Assembly: GCA_021780695.1 (NCBI GenBank)
Contig: JAJXYD010000027.1
Location: 1-64,000 of the forward strand
Reading direction: 5' to 3'
DNA: 64,000 bases
Source of the DNA: Deltaproteobacteria bacterium
GTDB lineage: Bacteria; Desulfobacterota; Syntrophobacteria; Syntrophobacterales; Syntrophobacteraceae
Part shown: in pieces, positions 16,399-25,876 of the stretch
Layout of the letters: each line of letters begins with the position of its first letter
Position numbering within the stretch: the stretch's first letter is position 1
The notes under the pieces: model-generated
Told to the model about the DNA's origin: nothing
Database searches by the model: none
What the model saw: the letters and a program-made list of their open reading frames with translations, nothing else
Translations under genes and position numbers: made by a program

Positions 16399-18249
16399 TT
16401 GCATATCGGGTGCGCTTTCGGCTCGGGTTTGAGCGAGCGAAAGGCTTATAGATCATATAGGCTAAAGGATCACGACTCCGTGAGTAGTATTTTCCCAGGC
16501 ATCCGCCTCAAAAACCGACTGGTATCTTTGTTTGGCCGTCCAGGCATCCGCGAACGCACATTTCTGATTATCATGTCGGTAATAATCGGTATTATCGTTG
16601 GACTCGGAGCCATTCTTTTCGACCTGCTTTTGAAGGGTGGCGGATGGTTTTTCGGCCGATTCCTGCCAACTTTTTTCGGTGGCCGTCCGTGGCTGGTCGC
16701 CTTGATCCCGGCCATTGGAGGGCTTTGCCTGGCACCTTTTATCCTCAAATTCCCGCAGGAATCCACCGCTCACGGCGTACCCTCGACCATGGAGGCCGTG
16801 GCGCTTAACAACGGCTTCATTCGATGGACCAGCGGGTTTCTTGCGATGATCCTATCGACCTTCACTCTCAGTTCCGGGGGATCGGCCGGAAGCGAAGGTC
16901 CGATCATACAAATAGGGTCTGCATTCGCCTCGGGCGTTGGACAATTTTTTGCCATATCGGGCCAAAAGCTGCGCATATTGGTTGCCTGCGGCGCAGGGGC
17001 CGGTCTTGCCGCTATCTTCAACGCTCCCGTTGCGGGAGTCCTGTTTGCTGTCGAAGTAGTCCTTGGGGAGTTCAGCGTCAACTCGTTCGGCCCGATCGCC
17101 ATCTCTTGCGTAGCGGCTACAGCCCTATCCAGGGTTTTTTTATTTCATGGGGTGCTAGTACGAGTCCCTTCTGTCCATGTTTACAGCCGCTGGGAGTTGC
17201 TGCTGTACGCAGCCATGGGTGTTCTAATGGGTTTTTCGTCTATCGTTTTCTCTCAAGGCATGCAGTTTTCGGAACGGTTTTTCCGAAAGCACGTAAAAAT
17301 ACCCGCCGCTTTAAAACCAGCGATAGGAGGCCTCTTTGTCGGTGTTATGGGCCTGTTTGTACCACAAATTCTAGGCTACTCCTATGAGCCGATTATTCAG
17401 GCGATTAACGGCAACTTCACCGCGACCTTTCTTTTTCTTCTAGTCGTGGCGAAGATAGTCTCGACTTCTTTTACCTTGGGTTCCGGGGGATCGGGCGGCA
17501 TTCTGTGTCCGTCACTCTTTCTTGGAGCTGTTCTCGGATGCGGTTGTGGAACATTGTTTCATCAACTTTTTCCCTACATGATTAAGCATGCGGGCGGGTA
17601 TGGAATTGTCGGGATGGGGGCTATGTTGGGCGCAGTAGTTCAAGCTCCCTTGGCGGCAATCGTAATGATATTCGAGATAACCGGCAACTACACGCTTATT
17701 CTTCCCATGATGGCGGCTTGTATAATTGCAACATTCATTCACCAGTACTTTATGAAAGGGTCTATTTACTCGTTGAGCTTATCCGAAAGGGGGATCGACA
17801 TTTACGCGGCACGTGAGGTAGGGATACTGTCCAATATACAGGTAAAGGAAATTATGGAACCATCCTTCGAAAGGGTATCGGCTTCGGCTTCGCACGAGAC
17901 AATTTTGAAGAAATATTTGAGCACACACTGCGACTACCTCTATATCCTTGGTGAAAACGAGGCCCTGATTGGAGTAATTTCGTTTTCGCAATTGAGAGAA
18001 TTTTTCCTTGAAAAAAACCTCAATGGACTTGTAGTGGCCCAAGACCTTGCCGATTTAAACGTGGTATTCCTTGCGCAGGATGAATCCTTATTGTCTTCGT
18101 TAAACAAATTCAGCATTGTCGACATGGAACAACTTCCCGTTGTGACTCAATGTAACGGAGTGAATAAAATGTTGGGAGTATTGAGTAGAAGTCGGATTTT
18201 TCAGACCTATAGAAAGGAAATATTAAAGCGCGTATTGATTCGAAGTTGA
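16399..18249 (+). CDS. ClC-type chloride channel/transporter with CBS domains
   Basis: A voltage-gated chloride channel family membrane protein with about ten hydrophobic helices between residues 55 and 450. The anion-pathway motifs are present: SSGGSAGSEGP (with the gating glutamate), GAGAGLAAIFNAPVAGVLFA, GSGGSGGILCPSLFLGA, and the late GMGAMLGAVVQAPL segment. The C-terminal ~145 residues (from VGILSNIQVKEIME) are a CBS-domain pair, likely for nucleotide regulation. Two starts are possible: TTG at 16399 with TAAGG close by, or GTG at 16480 after AAAGGA; the first ~27 residues look unlike the family, so the latter is more probable. It would move Cl- or another halide/anion; whether channel or H+ antiporter cannot be told. 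It is the first core-type gene after the mobile region. Confidence 0.9.
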   Translation: MHIGCAFGSGLSERKAYRSYRLKDHDSVSSIFPGIRLKNRLVSLFGRPGIRERTFLIIMSVIIGIIVGLGAILFDLLLKGGGWFFGRFLPTFFGGRPWLVALIPAIGGLCLAPFILKFPQESTAHGVPSTMEAVALNNGFIRWTSGFLAMILSTFTLSSGGSAGSEGPIIQIGSAFASGVGQFFAISGQKLRILVACGAGAGLAAIFNAPVAGVLFAVEVVLGEFSVNSFGPIAISCVAATALSRVFLFHGVLVRVPSVHVYSRWELLLYAAMGVLMGFSSIVFSQGMQFSERFFRKHVKIPAALKPAIGGLFVGVMGLFVPQILGYSYEPIIQAINGNFTATFLFLLVVAKIVSTSFTLGSGGSGGILCPSLFLGAVLGCGCGTLFHQLFPYMIKHAGGYGIVGMGAMLGAVVQAPLAAIVMIFEITGNYTLILPMMAACIIATFIHQYFMKGSIYSLSLSERGIDIYAAREVGILSNIQVKEIMEPSFERVSASASHETILKKYLSTHCDYLYILGENEALIGVISFSQLREFFLEKNLNGLVVAQDLADLNVVFLAQDESLLSSLNKFSIVDMEQLPVVTQCNGVNKMLGVLSRSRIFQTYRKEILKRVLIRS

Positions 18250-18431
18250 GAAAGCTTACTACCGGTACGGATAAGGTTTCGCACACCGGAAAGGGGCGAT
18301 GGTGTTAAAACTTTTAAATGGCTAAGGTCACCGGCAAAGGTGTAGCCCAAGGCTTTTTAAGGCCGTTAACGTCGGCTCGAAAACAACATCGGGAAGTTCC
18401 ATCATGAAGGTTGTGAAGTCTACATGCCGCC

Positions 18432-20030
18432 CTAAGGCGAATTTGGCTTTGCACCGGGAAAGATCAGTCTGAAAGTGCTTCCTTCCCCGACAACGGAATC
18501 GAGTTCCATGAGGGCGCCGTGTTTTTCGGCTATCTGCCGGGAAATACTTAGGCCCATGCCGGTTCCCTCAGGCTTTCTGGTAAAGAAAGGATCGAATATG
18601 CGGGCCTTATCTTCTTCCATTACGCCGGTGCCTGAATCGTGAATCTCAAAGACCTGGCGCTGTCCGGGGCTTGAAAAGGTTCTTATGGAGAGCTTTCCGC
18701 CTCCGGGCATGGACTCTATGGCATTGATTATCAGGTTCATAAGCACCTGACATATCTGGTTAAAATCCATTACAACGGCAGGAAGATCGGGCTGCAGCTC
18801 AACGGAGAGCTCCACGGTGGCCTTTCTCAAATACATTTTGGCCATATCCACGCAACGGCGCACGGCATCGTTTAATTCAGCGGGAAGAAACTGCGGGTCG
18901 CTTGGCCGGGCAAACTGGAGCACCTGCTGAATAATGCGGTCCATCCTGCGGATCTGTTCGGAAACATCTTCAAACATCTCCTCCTGGGCGGGTTTTAGCT
19001 TCAATTCGCGCCGCAGCATCTGGGTATTGAAATTTATGGTCGCAAGAGGGTTTCGAATTTCATGGGCAATACCGGCGGCCAGAGTACCAAGCGACTTTAG
19101 CCTCTCGGATTGCTGGAGGCGCAGTTCGAGTCTTCGGGTTTCCGTAGCGTCTTTTTCGTAATAGAGGACCCGTTCCAATTCTCCGGAAGAGACGTTAAAA
19201 ACCGGAAAAACATAGTAGTGGTAATAGCCGCCCCAACGCGGGTGAGGCCCCTCGGTTCTAAGGGGTTGGGCGCTCCCAAGACACGCCCATATCGGGCACT
19301 CATCATGAGGGTCCTCGCAACCGTAAATAATCGGCGGATATTTGGCCCCCACAAGGTTTGGCCCGTAGACCACCTCGCTTTTGCGGTTAACCCTGTAGAT
19401 GCGCATTCTTTTGTCTACAAGAAAGATCGCATGCTGAATGGCGTCAAAGCTTATTTCCAACTCCCGTTTGGCGCGTTCCACGGAGTCAAAAAGCCTTGCA
19501 TTTTGAATGGACACCCCGAGCTGGTTTCCTATGGCCCTCAGCAGTTCGCTCTGGCCCTGCCCCAGCCTGTAGGCACCGTCATTTGTAACATAGAGCAATC
19601 CCAGGACATTGTTGTTGGATTTAAGCGGGATACAGATGATTTCCTCAACCCCCTTTTCCTTCATACGCTCGCGAAGAGGGGCAAAGAAAAGTTTGGAAAT
19701 AGGAAACCATCTAATAGACTCGTTGCGCCAATATTTATCCATCAACTCGGGGGGAATTTTGAGATACCGGACGGTATCGAGCAGTCTTGGGGCAAATCCA
19801 TGGTGGGCAGACAACTCCAGGACCCATTTGTCTTGGCAGCTGTCCTTAACGAGATAGAGAGCGCCCATTTTGCATTTGAGTTTTCCAAGAATATCGGCAA
19901 GCGCTCGTTTTAGAACGTCCTGCAAATAGGGAGAGCTGGAAAGAGCCGAAAAGATATCGTAGAGGATCTGAAGTTCGAGTTGTCCGGCCAGGCCTTCCCC
20001 GGAAATTTCCGCTAAATCAGTGCTACCCAT
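18432..20030 (-). CDS. Sensor histidine kinase (GAF-PAS-HisKA-HATPase)
   Basis: A 532-residue cytoplasmic histidine kinase. There is no signal peptide or membrane helix. Residues ~25-185 are a GAF domain, ~200-300 a PAS domain, ~310-380 the HisKA dimerisation domain with the phospho-acceptor H-box (AAGIAHEIRNPLATI), and ~415-528 the ATPase domain with N-box (NLIINAIESM), DSGTGV and GMGLSI. The PAS domain contains three closely spaced cysteines (GCEDPHDECPIWAC, C-x6-C-x4-C), which could bind a metal or sense redox state (inference). It begins 55 bp after the CoA-ester lyase stop and is the last gene of the leftward acs operon. No response regulator is encoded beside it, so its partner lies elsewhere. 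Confidence 0.9.
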   Translation of the reverse strand: MGSTDLAEISGEGLAGQLELQILYDIFSALSSSPYLQDVLKRALADILGKLKCKMGALYLVKDSCQDKWVLELSAHHGFAPRLLDTVRYLKIPPELMDKYWRNESIRWFPISKLFFAPLRERMKEKGVEEIICIPLKSNNNVLGLLYVTNDGAYRLGQGQSELLRAIGNQLGVSIQNARLFDSVERAKRELEISFDAIQHAIFLVDKRMRIYRVNRKSEVVYGPNLVGAKYPPIIYGCEDPHDECPIWACLGSAQPLRTEGPHPRWGGYYHYYVFPVFNVSSGELERVLYYEKDATETRRLELRLQQSERLKSLGTLAAGIAHEIRNPLATINFNTQMLRRELKLKPAQEEMFEDVSEQIRRMDRIIQQVLQFARPSDPQFLPAELNDAVRRCVDMAKMYLRKATVELSVELQPDLPAVVMDFNQICQVLMNLIINAIESMPGGGKLSIRTFSSPGQRQVFEIHDSGTGVMEEDKARIFDPFFTRKPEGTGMGLSISRQIAEKHGALMELDSVVGEGSTFRLIFPGAKPNSP

Positions 20031-20085
20031 TTTTGCCTTTCCGCTCGCGTCTTAGAGCCTTACGCAATAGAGCCGAGCATGCCCG

Positions 20086-21078
20086 TCATCTCTTTTTGCC
20101 TTTTTTTTCTATTGCTTCACACCTTGTGCAGACAACCCGTGCAACCCTAATGGAGGCGGCATCGATCATTTTACCGTCAAGGGCGAGCGCCCCTACCCCG
20201 GCGTCCCGGGCCTGCTCGTAGGCCTGCATAATCTTCACGGACCGTTTTAAATCATCCTCGGAGGGGGAAAAGATCTCGTTAACGATAGCGATTTGATCAG
20301 GGTGGATAACCCATTTGCCGTCGTAGCCCAGCCCGGCCGCAGCCAGACAGGAGCCTCTCAAGCCTTCCGGATCTTTATAATCTCCATAGGGGGCATCGAT
20401 GGCAGCAAGGCCCGCGGCTTTGGCCGCCATAGCCACACGGCTCAGCGGGAAATGGAACCTGTCGCCCGGATAGAGAGCAGCCTTTTCGCCGTGACCGCTA
20501 ATTCCTGCGCCGGGCATGCCCAGGGAGGCGGAGTAGTCGGCCACTCCAAATACAAGAGAGACGATGCGGGAAGAGCTAAAGGCGATCCGTTCGACTCTCA
20601 ACATTCCGGCTGCAGTTTCAATGGAGGGTTCGAGGCCGATGCGGTTTTGAAATCCCATCCTCATCTCGATCTGAGTGAGGAAATAATCGAGGGCCTTAAC
20701 CTGCGCAGCATCATCGACCTTTGGAATAACGATCGTATCGATAAACTCACCGGCCTTTTCAACAATATCGATAAGGTCACGGTAAGCAAAGGGGGTATCC
20801 ATCCCGTTGATTCGGCAGGAGAAGACCTTTTCGCCGGGATTAGCTTTGTTTAGAATAGCCACAGCGCATTCCCGAGCCGCATCTTTTTGCTCAACGGGCA
20901 CCGAATCTTCGAGGTCGAGCATAATGACATCGGCATCCAGGCCAAGAGCCTTATCGGCCATTTTCTCACGGTGTGCGGGAACGGAAATTACGGAGCGGCA
21001 GAGCCTGTCGCGCCCTCCCGAGGGCTGGGACCACATGTCTTTCACACTGGCCTCCCATAGAAGAGAAAATTTAGTCAA
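20086..21078 (-). CDS. HpcH/HpaI-family CoA-ester lyase (CitE/malyl-CoA lyase-like)
   Basis: A 330-residue TIM-barrel lyase of the citrate lyase beta/malyl-CoA lyase family, which cleaves or forms 3-hydroxy-acyl-CoA esters such as malyl-CoA or citramalyl-CoA using Mg2+. Visible family motifs: SVISVPAHREKM, MLDLEDSVP (with the metal-binding acidic residue), GLEPSIETAAG, LVFGVADYSASLG and KWVIHPDQI. The first ~20 residues (to DMWSQPSGG) are not typical, so an internal start is possible. It lies 150 bp downstream of acsE and 55 bp upstream of the kinase, inside the acs operon direction. What acyl-CoA it handles next to acetyl-CoA synthase is unknown; linking acetyl-CoA to glyoxylate or pyruvate is one option (inference). 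Confidence 0.8.
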   Translation of the reverse strand: MTKFSLLWEASVKDMWSQPSGGRDRLCRSVISVPAHREKMADKALGLDADVIMLDLEDSVPVEQKDAARECAVAILNKANPGEKVFSCRINGMDTPFAYRDLIDIVEKAGEFIDTIVIPKVDDAAQVKALDYFLTQIEMRMGFQNRIGLEPSIETAAGMLRVERIAFSSSRIVSLVFGVADYSASLGMPGAGISGHGEKAALYPGDRFHFPLSRVAMAAKAAGLAAIDAPYGDYKDPEGLRGSCLAAAGLGYDGKWVIHPDQIAIVNEIFSPSEDDLKRSVKIMQAYEQARDAGVGALALDGKMIDAASIRVARVVCTRCEAIEKKGKKR

Positions 21079-21228
21079 ACGCGAATCAGATTAAAAGCGA
21101 GTATTCGGGATAGTCGAAGGAACGGGGAAGAGTAAGCGGAGCCAAACGGCATCTGATTTCGCCCGGAATCGGGCAGGGAAAACCCCGGCCCGATTCCGCA
21201 GCCTTCAATACAACATATGATTTACACT

Positions 21229-22113
21229 TTAAATTTCAAGCCAGGAATCCGAGTAGAGGGTCTGGCCAAGAATAACCTTGGCGGACTTTACAAAGTCACG
21301 CTCTTCGCTCGTAAGAGAACCCATATCGATGGACTCTCCGTCCTCAACCTTGTGAACAAGGGTTTCAAGGTTGGGGTGCTTTCCTCTGGCGATCTCGTGG
21401 AGCTTTGTATCGTAGGTGTCCACGATGGCCGAATACATTCCATGGCGCTTCAAAATGATCAGCATGACCTGGTTTAGAATGGGGCGCAGGTGATCGGGAG
21501 GACCGTTGGAGACGTTTGAGAGCCCTATGGTGCTGCGGCAGCCCGGGGCTATATCGCCGAGCATTTTCATAAACTCGATAACGCTCATGATCTGGATCTG
21601 CTGAACATTAACCGGGGTCTGAATCGGGTCGATAAAGATTCTTTCGGGGTTAATGCCAAATTCGCCCGTGGCTTTGAACACAAGTTCGGCGCAAAGCGCT
21701 CCACGTTCGTTTTCATCCCTGGGCATACCCTCTGGACCCCAAAGAAGCCCGACGAACTCAGCGTCATACTTAGCGGCGAGCGGCAAGAGAGCTTCCATTC
21801 TCTCCGGGCGAACCATAATCGAATTGATAAGCGGACGGTTCTTTTTGCACGCCTTCAATCCGGCCTCAATAGCTTTAACGTTGGAGGTATCCAGAGCAAG
21901 CGGAACATCGACGACTTCTTCAATGGCGGGAACAAGCCAGGTCATCAGCTCTTCGCCCATCTTGCCGGCGGGTCCGATGTTCAAGTCGATATAGTCCATA
22001 CCAAACTTAGCCTGCTCGATAGCAAGCTCCTGGAGCGGTTTAGCCTCTTTCGCCTTCAAGGCCGCGCCGTACTTCTTGCTCATAATGTTTAGGTTTTCAC
22101 CTATCAGTTTCAT
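21229..22113 (-). CDS. acsE: Methyltetrahydrofolate:corrinoid/iron-sulfur protein methyltransferase
   Basis: A 294-residue pterin-binding (DHPS-fold) methyltransferase that passes the methyl group of 5-methyl-tetrahydrofolate to the cobalt of the corrinoid protein AcsCD. The sequence shows the expected N-terminus (MKLIGENLNIMSKKYG), MDYIDLNIGPAG for pterin binding, PLALDTSN, LINSIMV, and RSTIGLSNVSNG. The length is near that of AcsE/MeTr. It starts 15 bp after the acsC stop, consistent with a shared message, and its position directly behind both CFeSP and ACS genes supports AcsE over other MeTr-family methyltransferases. Confidence 0.93.
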   Translation of the reverse strand: MKLIGENLNIMSKKYGAALKAKEAKPLQELAIEQAKFGMDYIDLNIGPAGKMGEELMTWLVPAIEEVVDVPLALDTSNVKAIEAGLKACKKNRPLINSIMVRPERMEALLPLAAKYDAEFVGLLWGPEGMPRDENERGALCAELVFKATGEFGINPERIFIDPIQTPVNVQQIQIMSVIEFMKMLGDIAPGCRSTIGLSNVSNGPPDHLRPILNQVMLIILKRHGMYSAIVDTYDTKLHEIARGKHPNLETLVHKVEDGESIDMGSLTSEERDFVKSAKVILGQTLYSDSWLEI

Positions 22114-22128
22114 TACATTGCCTCCCGT

Positions 22129-23481
22129 TTAGGCTTTGAAGTTCTTCAGGAATTTTGGAATCTGGCTGGCTTCCCTAGGACCTACAGAAACCGTCCAGCC
22201 CGCGCCGAGTTCTTCTTCCAACTCACCGCTAATGCCGGCAGCATAGCCGGGGATAATGATCGTCTTGTGTTTGATCTTATCCTTAATCCCGGACTTATTG
22301 ATAAAAGTTCCAACCGATTCACCGGAGAACTTTCCAGCCGCCCACGCGGTCATAACCGACAGACCCTCGGTATCCTGAACGAGAAGCCAGGAGGGTACCC
22401 TGCTACCCTCTACTTCGCCCGAAACGATGAAGTAGGTAAGAGAGAAGTTGCAGGTGACGAGCACAGGGGAATTTTCATCCGGGTTGTTGATCGGATAGAT
22501 TCCCTGCTCGGCAGTCATAGGACGCTGCGGGTCGGTATAAATATTGAGCCGTTCGAGAAGCAGCGGGAAGAGCACGTGGGGCTGCAAATCGCTCATAACG
22601 ATAATCGCGCCGTATTTGGCGATAAAGGTAGCCGCGACGAGGGCTTCTTCCATCAACCCATCGGCCATTTCGTTAGCCATAATGAGGGTGGGGAAGCCAA
22701 GAGGACGGAACCTGTCTTTTAGGGCCGCGCGGCGAATCATGGTCTGCTCGGCGAAAGCCTCTTTGAGTCCGCGGGTACCGGTATCGAGGACTATGTCTTT
22801 AATTTCCATCGCGACGAGTTTTTCGCTAAGTGCGATCGTAGACTCAAGGGAGCCGTCACCCTTAGCCACAACCGGACAGCCGGCAGCTTTTGCGGCAGCT
22901 CCAACCGCCTCGACGTTAGCAGCCGATGCAGCACAAAGAAGGGGTTTTTTGTCCTTAAATTTGTCAGCGGCCGCCGAGAGGACCTCGGCTGAATCGGATA
23001 TAAAAATCAAGGCCGCGCCGGTGGCATCGGAAACCTTTTGAGCCAGAGCGCAAAAGGCATCGGCTTTACCACCGACATCTTTAATGGCAAACATCTCCGC
23101 GCGGAGATTAAGACCAACACGGTCGTACTGCGCTTTTTTGAAACGATCGATCTTTCCATCCACGGAAGCCGCATCTTCATTGGTAGAGACCATTACGGCA
23201 AGGCCGGGAGGGTTTACGAAGGTCTTTTCGTGTCTAAACAGAACGGTCTCGCCGCCGACTTTTACGGCATAATCGCCAGTGCCGATGATAAGGGGGCGAA
23301 TGGGAGGGGCAGATTCGGAAGCAAGTTTATCCTTGGCCTCGGCCGACACGTAGGGGCACTTGTCAAGTTCAGCCTTGCCTGCAGCAAGGTTCATAGCAAA
23401 GGCGAGACAGGTTGGCACCCCACATTCACCACAGTTTGTCTTGGGCAGCAATTTGAATATTTGAATCCCGGTAAGGCCCAT
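22129..23481 (-). CDS. acsC: Corrinoid/iron-sulfur protein large subunit
   Basis: The 450-residue gamma subunit of the corrinoid/iron-sulfur protein, which carries the methyl group between methyl-tetrahydrofolate and acetyl-CoA synthase. The N-terminal [4Fe-4S] domain is explicit: Cys17, Cys20, Cys25 and Cys42 in a C-x2-C-x4-C-x16-C arrangement (NCGECGVPTC). A TIM barrel follows (about 90-320), and the C-terminal part (~330-450, with NFSLTYFIVSGEVEGSRVPS) is the cobalamin-binding domain. It is encoded between acsB and acsE with 82 and 15 bp gaps, so the corrinoid-reducing and methyl-transfer steps are cotranscribed. Confidence 0.95.
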   Translation of the reverse strand: MGLTGIQIFKLLPKTNCGECGVPTCLAFAMNLAAGKAELDKCPYVSAEAKDKLASESAPPIRPLIIGTGDYAVKVGGETVLFRHEKTFVNPPGLAVMVSTNEDAASVDGKIDRFKKAQYDRVGLNLRAEMFAIKDVGGKADAFCALAQKVSDATGAALIFISDSAEVLSAAADKFKDKKPLLCAASAANVEAVGAAAKAAGCPVVAKGDGSLESTIALSEKLVAMEIKDIVLDTGTRGLKEAFAEQTMIRRAALKDRFRPLGFPTLIMANEMADGLMEEALVAATFIAKYGAIIVMSDLQPHVLFPLLLERLNIYTDPQRPMTAEQGIYPINNPDENSPVLVTCNFSLTYFIVSGEVEGSRVPSWLLVQDTEGLSVMTAWAAGKFSGESVGTFINKSGIKDKIKHKTIIIPGYAAGISGELEEELGAGWTVSVGPREASQIPKFLKNFKA

Positions 23482-23563
23482 GAGCGTTTTCTCCTGCTAA
23501 AGGTTCTATGTCTCCTAGTGAAACCGGGCGAGGGGACTCTCGGCCCCACGCCCGGACATTCGA

Positions 23564-25783
23564 TCAACCAAGAATGCTTTCCATGGTCAAGGCGGGATGT
23601 CCCACCTTTTCAAGGAATGCATAAACTTCGTCTTCCGTCGTGCCGTTTTCTTCCGTGGCGATCAGGTCGATAAAGTTTGGAATACCTATTTCCTCGCCGC
23701 GCTTGATAAGCCTGTCCTTTAGTTCCTCTTTGAGGATCTTGGGCATCCACACCACGCGGGCCAAGCCGCCGTCACCGGCGATGAATTTACGCTGCGTGAT
23801 GTTGTACTTGCTGTGACCGACAAAGCCGGGAGTTACCAACCCGCCACCGATGGTGCCTGCAAGGGTTGTAAACTTCATGCCGCTCGGGGTCATGCCGGCA
23901 TAGTCGCGGTTAACGGTCATAATGCCGTTACACATCGGCAAAACGGCCGCGATGCACTCGCAGCAACCGCAGGTGGTCATCGGGTCGTAGACGAGGCTGT
24001 AGAAGTTATATTTTTCAACAGCCTGCCTGGAGGCCTTGAAAACGAAATCATTAACGCCCTTCCAGTTGCCGAGCTTGGCATCCAGGGTCTCGCCCTTCTG
24101 GACCGGCTGGTTGGGGCCTGTGGGGTTGATTTCATTGGAAGCCTTGCAGTCGAGCCAGTTGTAAGCGCCGCAGAGGCCGGTGCGCTCGGGGCTTATCACG
24201 CATACGTGGGTAGGCGCGAAGGACTGGCACAGAGTGCAGGAGTAGTAGGTCTCGCAGGCCTCATCGGTCATACCTTCGATGCGCTCGTCGCGGACCTTGT
24301 AAGCATCGCGCGCCACTTGAAGCATCTCGGCCACTTTTGCCTCTTCGGTGTAAATCTTGACCTGGCACTTATCGAAAATCGCGCCGAAATCCTGGTGGTA
24401 TTTAGCGTGCAGGATCTTGCCGATATCGCCCAGGGTAAAGCCCTTCTCGACAGCCTGCTTGCCGATGCGGTACCAGGCGATATCGCGCTGGCCGATGTGC
24501 ATGATGCCCTGGGCATAGTTTACCAGGTGGTGCATCTGGCGTTCGAGAATCGGCTCATAGTCTTCCTGCATCTTGCGGCCGGCAACCTCGACGAGTACGG
24601 CCATGGGAAGCCTGGAGCCCTGCTTAACATCCTTTAGATCGGGGCCGATAACCTCGACCTTGCCGTCTTCGACGGCGTCCATGGCGGCGATTCTAACGAG
24701 CTCGCAGCAGTGGGTCTTTCCGCCGCCCAGTTCCAGGTAGACGTCGTCTTTTCTAACACGCTCGCCTTCGAAGGCGGGACCATAGGCAAGAGGGATGGGG
24801 ATCTCGGTGATGTTGACCTTGAGGCCGCGCACTTCGATCGACCGGGCGGTCATCTTGTCGTAAGGAACGCTCGAGACCACGTGTTCGTAGGTGCACACGC
24901 CGTAGGGCAGAATTTCGGGGATATCGCTGTCGGCGATGGTGGGGAAGCCCCAGTTGATGGCGCCCGCGGCATTGGCGGCCCACTCGGCGTTAACTTCGCC
25001 AAGGGCGTTAACAAAAGCGAAGATACGGTCCTTGTTGTACTTCAGAATCGACTGGTAATCGCCGGGTTTAACGCCGCCGAAGGCCATGGCGGCGCGGTTG
25101 GCGAAACCAAGGGCGAAAACCGCACCCGAGATGTCGGGGCCGAAAGGCACGAGGCGCGTGCCCCAGCCGATCTCAACGCCCGCCTCGACCAACTGCTGGG
25201 CAAAGGAGGTGCCGTTCTGATTGGCGCACATAAAGATGTAGAGGTTCTTTTTCTGGTATTCCTCGGCGATCAGCTTGGCGATCTCAGGGTTTGGCGCCGC
25301 GCCTACGATAGCCGCGAAACCTGGCGCCGAACCGTCGACGAACTCAACGCCGCGCTTTCTCATGATGACGTCGTCGGCCGCACCCAGCCAGACCTTACCG
25401 TTTGCCGGATCGCAGTCCTCACCGGGGGTGTAGAAGTCGGGCTCTTCGACATACCGGATAGCCTCGACAACTTCTTCAGCCAAAATGGCGGCCATACCCG
25501 AATCAAGCGTTCCGCCAAGATAGGGCAGGTGAATATTGTGCTCGGGCTTGATGTGCTTGGGAAGAAGATCGCGGCACTTTTTAAGCACCTCTTCGGCATC
25601 GGCCAGTTTTTCGACCTTAATGCCGAGAACCGAATAGATAACCGGAAGATAATAAGCTGTATTGGGGAAAGCCAGCGGCTGGTTCGGACCATATTTATCC
25701 ATGGCCTGCTTAAACTTTCCCTCGGCCTTGGAGACTATATTGTAAGCTCCCTGGATCGCTGCAAAAGCGACTAACCTGGACAT
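23564..25783 (-). CDS. acsB: Acetyl-CoA synthase catalytic subunit
   Basis: The ~739-residue alpha subunit of CODH/ACS, which joins CO, a methyl group and CoA into acetyl-CoA. The start is MSRLVAFAAIQGAYN at 25783, preceded by GGAG; the frame continues upstream without similarity. The A-cluster cysteines are clear: a C-x2-C-x8-C-x9-C series beginning SCTLCQSFAPTHVC, which holds the [4Fe-4S] cubane, and the CGC motif in MTTCGCCECI for the distal nickel. The length and N-terminal domain (which binds CooS and channels CO) identify the bacterial AcsB type rather than the shorter archaeal CdhC. The gap to cooS is 93 bp. Confidence 0.96.
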   Translation of the reverse strand: MSRLVAFAAIQGAYNIVSKAEGKFKQAMDKYGPNQPLAFPNTAYYLPVIYSVLGIKVEKLADAEEVLKKCRDLLPKHIKPEHNIHLPYLGGTLDSGMAAILAEEVVEAIRYVEEPDFYTPGEDCDPANGKVWLGAADDVIMRKRGVEFVDGSAPGFAAIVGAAPNPEIAKLIAEEYQKKNLYIFMCANQNGTSFAQQLVEAGVEIGWGTRLVPFGPDISGAVFALGFANRAAMAFGGVKPGDYQSILKYNKDRIFAFVNALGEVNAEWAANAAGAINWGFPTIADSDIPEILPYGVCTYEHVVSSVPYDKMTARSIEVRGLKVNITEIPIPLAYGPAFEGERVRKDDVYLELGGGKTHCCELVRIAAMDAVEDGKVEVIGPDLKDVKQGSRLPMAVLVEVAGRKMQEDYEPILERQMHHLVNYAQGIMHIGQRDIAWYRIGKQAVEKGFTLGDIGKILHAKYHQDFGAIFDKCQVKIYTEEAKVAEMLQVARDAYKVRDERIEGMTDEACETYYSCTLCQSFAPTHVCVISPERTGLCGAYNWLDCKASNEINPTGPNQPVQKGETLDAKLGNWKGVNDFVFKASRQAVEKYNFYSLVYDPMTTCGCCECIAAVLPMCNGIMTVNRDYAGMTPSGMKFTTLAGTIGGGLVTPGFVGHSKYNITQRKFIAGDGGLARVVWMPKILKEELKDRLIKRGEEIGIPNFIDLIATEENGTTEDEVYAFLEKVGHPALTMESILG

Positions 25784-25876
25784 AACTTGACTCCTTTTTC
25801 TCTTTATCCCTGCAACGCGAACCGGCTTCAAGCCGGAATTAAGATCGGCATAAACATCACAGCGGCGGCTAGAGGC

